From positions 1 to 15,993 of the forward strand of contig DJRZ01000068.1 of assembly GCA_002440235.1 (NCBI GenBank): 15,993 bases of DNA, given 5' to 3'. The notes beneath the pieces are model-generated. The model was not told the DNA's origin and made no database searches. It saw nothing but the letters and a program-made list of their open reading frames with translations. Below are positions 13,530 to 15,993 of the stretch, piece by piece. The stretch is from Alphaproteobacteria bacterium UBA6347. Lineage in GTDB: Bacteria; Pseudomonadota; Alphaproteobacteria; CAAGCB01; CAG-977. Position numbers and translations under genes: made by a program. Positions within the stretch are counted from its first letter, which is position 1. Each line of letters opens with the position of its first letter.

Positions 13530-14768
13530 ATGAACAGAAGACAATTTTTGATGAGCACACTGGCGACGTTCGCCCTGACGGCTTTGCCCAAACTGACGCT
13601 GTCGGAAACGATCCCCGTTTCCCAATCGGTCAAAGACAAGATCAACCCCAAAAACAAACTGGGGTTCGGGTTTATGCGCCTGCCGCTGAAAAATCCCGAC
13701 GACCAGACGTCCATCGACTATGAAACGCTGAACAAAATGGTGGACACGTTCATGGAACGCGGCTTCACCTATTTCGACACCGCGTGGATGTACATGGGGT
13801 ACGAAAGCGAAATCGCCATTCGCGAATCGCTGGTCAAACGCCACCCGCGCGACAAATTCACCGTCGCCAGCAAGCTGCCCGCCGGCTATCTGAAAAGCGC
13901 GGAGGACCGCGAAACCATTTTCAACAAACAGCTGGAAAAAGCGGGGCTGGATTATTTCGATTACTATCTGGTTCACAACGTCAACGCGACGACTTTGCCC
14001 AACGTTGACAAATACGATTGCTTCGGTTTCATCGCGCAAAAGAAAAAAGAAGGCAAAATCAAAAACATCGGTTTTTCCTTCCACGACAAAGCCGATCTGC
14101 TGGAACAGGTGCTGAAAGCCCACCCCGAAGTCGATTTCGTCCAGCTGCAAATCAACTACATCGACTGGGACAACCCCGGCATTCAGTCGCGTAAATGCTA
14201 TGAAATCGCGCAGAAATACAACAAGCCCGTCGTCGTCATGGAACCCGTCAAGGGCGGTTCGCTGGCGATGGTGCCCCCGTCGGTCGAAAAGATTTTCAAG
14301 GACGCCGAACCCGACATGTCGGTCGCGTCGTGGGCGATCCGCTACGTCGCTTCCCTGCCCGGCGTCATGATGGTTTTAAGCGGCATGAGCAACATGGAAC
14401 AGCTGTTGGACAACACGTCCTACATGCAAAACTTCAAACCGCTGGACGACGCGGAAACGCGCACGATCGAAAAAGCGGTCAAGACCCTGCACGACGAAAT
14501 CGCGATCCCCTGCACGGCGTGCCGGTACTGCGTCGAATTTTGCCCGATGAAAATCGCGATTCCCGACTATTTCGCGCTTTACAACGCGGAAAAGCAGGAA
14601 CGTTCCGACAAGCCGTTCAACGCCCAGCGCGTGTATTACGCCAACCTGATCAAGGAACACGGCAAGGCGTCGTCCTGCATCGGGTGCAGAATGTGCGAAA
14701 AGCATTGCCCGCAGCACATCGAAATCAGTCAATGGATGAAAGAAGTCGCCAAAACGTTCGAGGGGTGA
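13530..14768 (+). CDS. Tat-signal aldo/keto reductase with two [4Fe-4S] motifs
   Basis: The 412-residue protein combines an NADPH-type aldo/keto reductase barrel (about residues 42-320) with a C-terminal ferredoxin-like domain (COG1453 type). The catalytic tetrad is visible: Asp83, Tyr88, Lys115 and His149 (in FDTAWMY, ASKLP and LVHN). Two cluster motifs, C328-x2-C-x2-C-x3-C338P and C383-x2-C-x2-C-x3-C393P, predict two [4Fe-4S] clusters. The N-terminus [20 protein letters not shown] carries a twin-arginine motif and hydrophobic core, so export with cofactor by Tat, or membrane anchoring, is likely; no clear AxA cleavage site is seen. The substrate is unknown. It is first in an operon with larB, whose ATG is 4 bases after its stop, and is preceded by a MerR-type promoter. 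Confidence 0.87.
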   Translation: MNRRQFLMSTLATFALTALPKLTLSETIPVSQSVKDKINPKNKLGFGFMRLPLKNPDDQTSIDYETLNKMVDTFMERGFTYFDTAWMYMGYESEIAIRESLVKRHPRDKFTVASKLPAGYLKSAEDRETIFNKQLEKAGLDYFDYYLVHNVNATTLPNVDKYDCFGFIAQKKKEGKIKNIGFSFHDKADLLEQVLKAHPEVDFVQLQINYIDWDNPGIQSRKCYEIAQKYNKPVVVMEPVKGGSLAMVPPSVEKIFKDAEPDMSVASWAIRYVASLPGVMMVLSGMSNMEQLLDNTSYMQNFKPLDDAETRTIEKAVKTLHDEIAIPCTACRYCVEFCPMKIAIPDYFALYNAEKQERSDKPFNAQRVYYANLIKEHGKASSCIGCRMCEKHCPQHIEISQWMKEVAKTFEG

Positions 14769-14772
14769 AACC

Positions 14773-15450
14773 ATGACGAACAACGCGTTTGAAGATTTGG
14801 GCTTCGCCAAGCTGGACACGACCCGCGCCGACCGCACGGGATTGCCCGAAACCGTTTATTGCGCGGGCAAAACGAACGAACAGCTGGCGGAAATACTGGC
14901 GGCTTTTTCCAAAAATGACCGCCGGGTTCTGGGAACGCGCTGTTCGCCCGAACAGGCGGCTTTCGTCAAATCGGCGGGGGTGGCGGCGCGGTACGACGCC
15001 GCTTCCCGCACCATCGCGCTGACCTGCGGCGAACCAAAACGCCTGAACGGTCGGATCGCGGTCTGCTCCGGCGGGACGGCGGATCTGCCCGTCGCCGAGG
15101 AAGCCGCCGTCTGCGCCGCGTTTTTCGGGGCGGCGGTTGACAGGCACTTTGACGTCGGCGTCGCCGGCATTCACCGTCTGCTGTCGAAAATCGACGCGAT
15201 CCGCCAAGCCGACGTCGTCATCGCCGTCGCCGGCATGGAAGGCGCGCTGGCAAGCGTCGTCGCCGGATTGGTGGACGCGCCCGTCATCGCCGTGCCGACA
15301 TCGGTCGGTTACGGCGCGTCGTTTCACGGGCTGGCGGCGTTATTGACCATGCTGAATTCCTGCGCCGAAGGGATTTCCGTCGTCAACATCGACAACGGTT
15401 TCGGCGCGGCGGTGCAGGCGTGCAAAATTTTGCAAAGGATTCGCAAATGA
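14773..15450 (+). CDS. larB: Nickel-pincer cofactor biosynthesis protein LarB
   Basis: LarB carboxylates the pyridinium ring of nicotinic acid adenine dinucleotide and hydrolyses the phosphoanhydride, giving P2CMN, the first step towards the nickel-pincer nucleotide of lactate racemase and related enzymes. The 225-residue protein has the LarB N-terminus (LDTTRADRTGLPETVYCAGK, about residues 14-33) and a C-terminal PurE/AIRC-type domain: CSGGTADLPVAEEAA, DVGVAGIHRL, AVAGMEGALASVVAGLVDAP and PTSVGYG. GAGGGG precedes the ATG (14773) by about 8 bases within the end of the reductase gene. Its TGA overlaps the ATG of larC (ATGA at 15447-15450), so the two are coupled. Confidence 0.92.
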   Translation: MTNNAFEDLGFAKLDTTRADRTGLPETVYCAGKTNEQLAEILAAFSKNDRRVLGTRCSPEQAAFVKSAGVAARYDAASRTIALTCGEPKRLNGRIAVCSGGTADLPVAEEAAVCAAFFGAAVDRHFDVGVAGIHRLLSKIDAIRQADVVIAVAGMEGALASVVAGLVDAPVIAVPTSVGYGASFHGLAALLTMLNSCAEGISVVNIDNGFGAAVQACKILQRIRK

Positions 15451-15993
15451 CCGAATATCTGTATCTGGAAGGCAAAAGCGGTATCAGCGGCGATATGACC
15501 GTCGCGGCTTTGCTGGATTTGGGGGCGAGCGCGGAAAAGCTGAAAACCGCTTTGAACAGTCTGCCCGCGGGGGAATTCGACTGGGCGGTCGAACGCAAAT
15601 CGTCCTACGGCGTTTCGGGGCTGGATTTCGACGTGCGGCTGACGCGCGAGGAACACCGCCACGATCACGATCACGAACACAATCACGACCACCCTCACGA
15701 ACACCGCCATTTGGCTGACGTTTTCCACATCATCGACCACGCGGACATCACCGACGCGGCGCACGGTCTGGCGAAGAAAATCTTTCAAATCGTCGCCGAA
15801 GCCGAAGCCAAAGCCCACGGTTGCGCGGCGGAGGAAGTCCATTTCCACGAGGTCGGCGCGGTCGATTCCATCGTCGACATCGTCGCCGCCGCCGTTTTGA
15901 TCGATGATCTGGGCGTCAAAAACGTCATCGTCGACGGATTGAACGAGGGACGCGGTTTCGTCACCTGCCAGCACGGCGTCCTGCCCGTTCCAG
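15447..15993 (+). CDS. larC: Nickel-pincer cofactor nickel-insertase LarC (5' part, runs off window)
   Basis: LarC is the CTP-dependent nickel insertase that places Ni into the pincer nucleotide. Only the first 182 codons are in the window, with no stop. The N-terminus LYLEGKSGISGDMTVAALLDLG (residues 5-26) is the LarC signature, followed by ERKSSYGVSGLDF and, at residues 70-88, an alternating His stretch with ten histidines in nineteen residues, a likely nickel-binding loop. VHFHEVGAVDSIVDIVAAA and GRGFVTCQHGVLPVP continue the family sequence to the edge. The ATG overlaps the larB stop. LarE, which adds sulphur, and the enzyme that uses the cofactor are not in this window; they may lie just downstream. 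Confidence 0.92.
   Translation, partial: MTEYLYLEGKSGISGDMTVAALLDLGASAEKLKTALNSLPAGEFDWAVERKSSYGVSGLDFDVRLTREEHRHDHDHEHNHDHPHEHRHLADVFHIIDHADITDAAHGLAKKIFQIVAEAEAKAHGCAAEEVHFHEVGAVDSIVDIVAAAVLIDDLGVKNVIVDGLNEGRGFVTCQHGVLPVP

Overview
The window looks like a chromosomal segment of an alphaproteobacterium, probably an uncultured, fermentative, host-associated one. The evidence is the rplY-pth-ychF-trmL order, an FtsB with the alphaproteobacterial YHAV.GERGL motif, two small DUF465/YdcH-type proteins, an opacity-type outer-membrane barrel, and a PFK with mixed ATP/PPi-type signature residues. Coding DNA is GC-rich and gaps are AT-rich. The taxonomic placement is inference. I see no rRNA, tRNA, CRISPR array, insertion sequence or integration site.

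Layout. 1-860: a secreted outer-membrane beta-barrel gene on the minus strand with its own promoter and terminator. 859-3663: a tight minus-strand operon rplY-pth-ychF-trmL (ribosomal protein L25, peptidyl-tRNA hydrolase, the YchF ATPase, the tRNA wobble methyltransferase). 3664-3998: a divergent regulatory region with two promoters and two hairpins. 3999-5480: a plus-strand lipoprotein with the alkaline-phosphatase fold whose catalytic serine and most metal ligands appear replaced. 5467-6837: a MATE efflux pump on the minus strand. 6913-9222: a minus-strand sugar module (small 55-residue protein, PfkB-type sugar kinase, FHS-type sugar permease). The kinase and permease overlap by four bases, so import and phosphorylation of one sugar, perhaps fructose, are probably coupled.

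9343-11144: a minus-strand operon of two secreted cysteine-rich proteins with furin-like and GCC2/GCC3-like repeats. Its best candidate promoter contains a run of ten G in the spacer between -35 and -10, the architecture of a phase-variable promoter. 11330-11647: ftsB on the plus strand. 11715-13431: pfkA on the minus strand, flanked by two DUF465 paralogues. 13470 to the end: a plus-strand operon of a Tat-signal aldo/keto reductase with two [4Fe-4S] motifs, larB and larC (nickel-pincer cofactor synthesis; larC runs off the window). It is preceded by a promoter with a 19-bp spacer and an inverted repeat typical of MerR-family control.

Most worth a second look: the pseudo-alkaline phosphatase, the poly-G promoter in front of the cysteine-rich secreted proteins, and the MerR-type promoter in front of the reductase-larB-larC operon.
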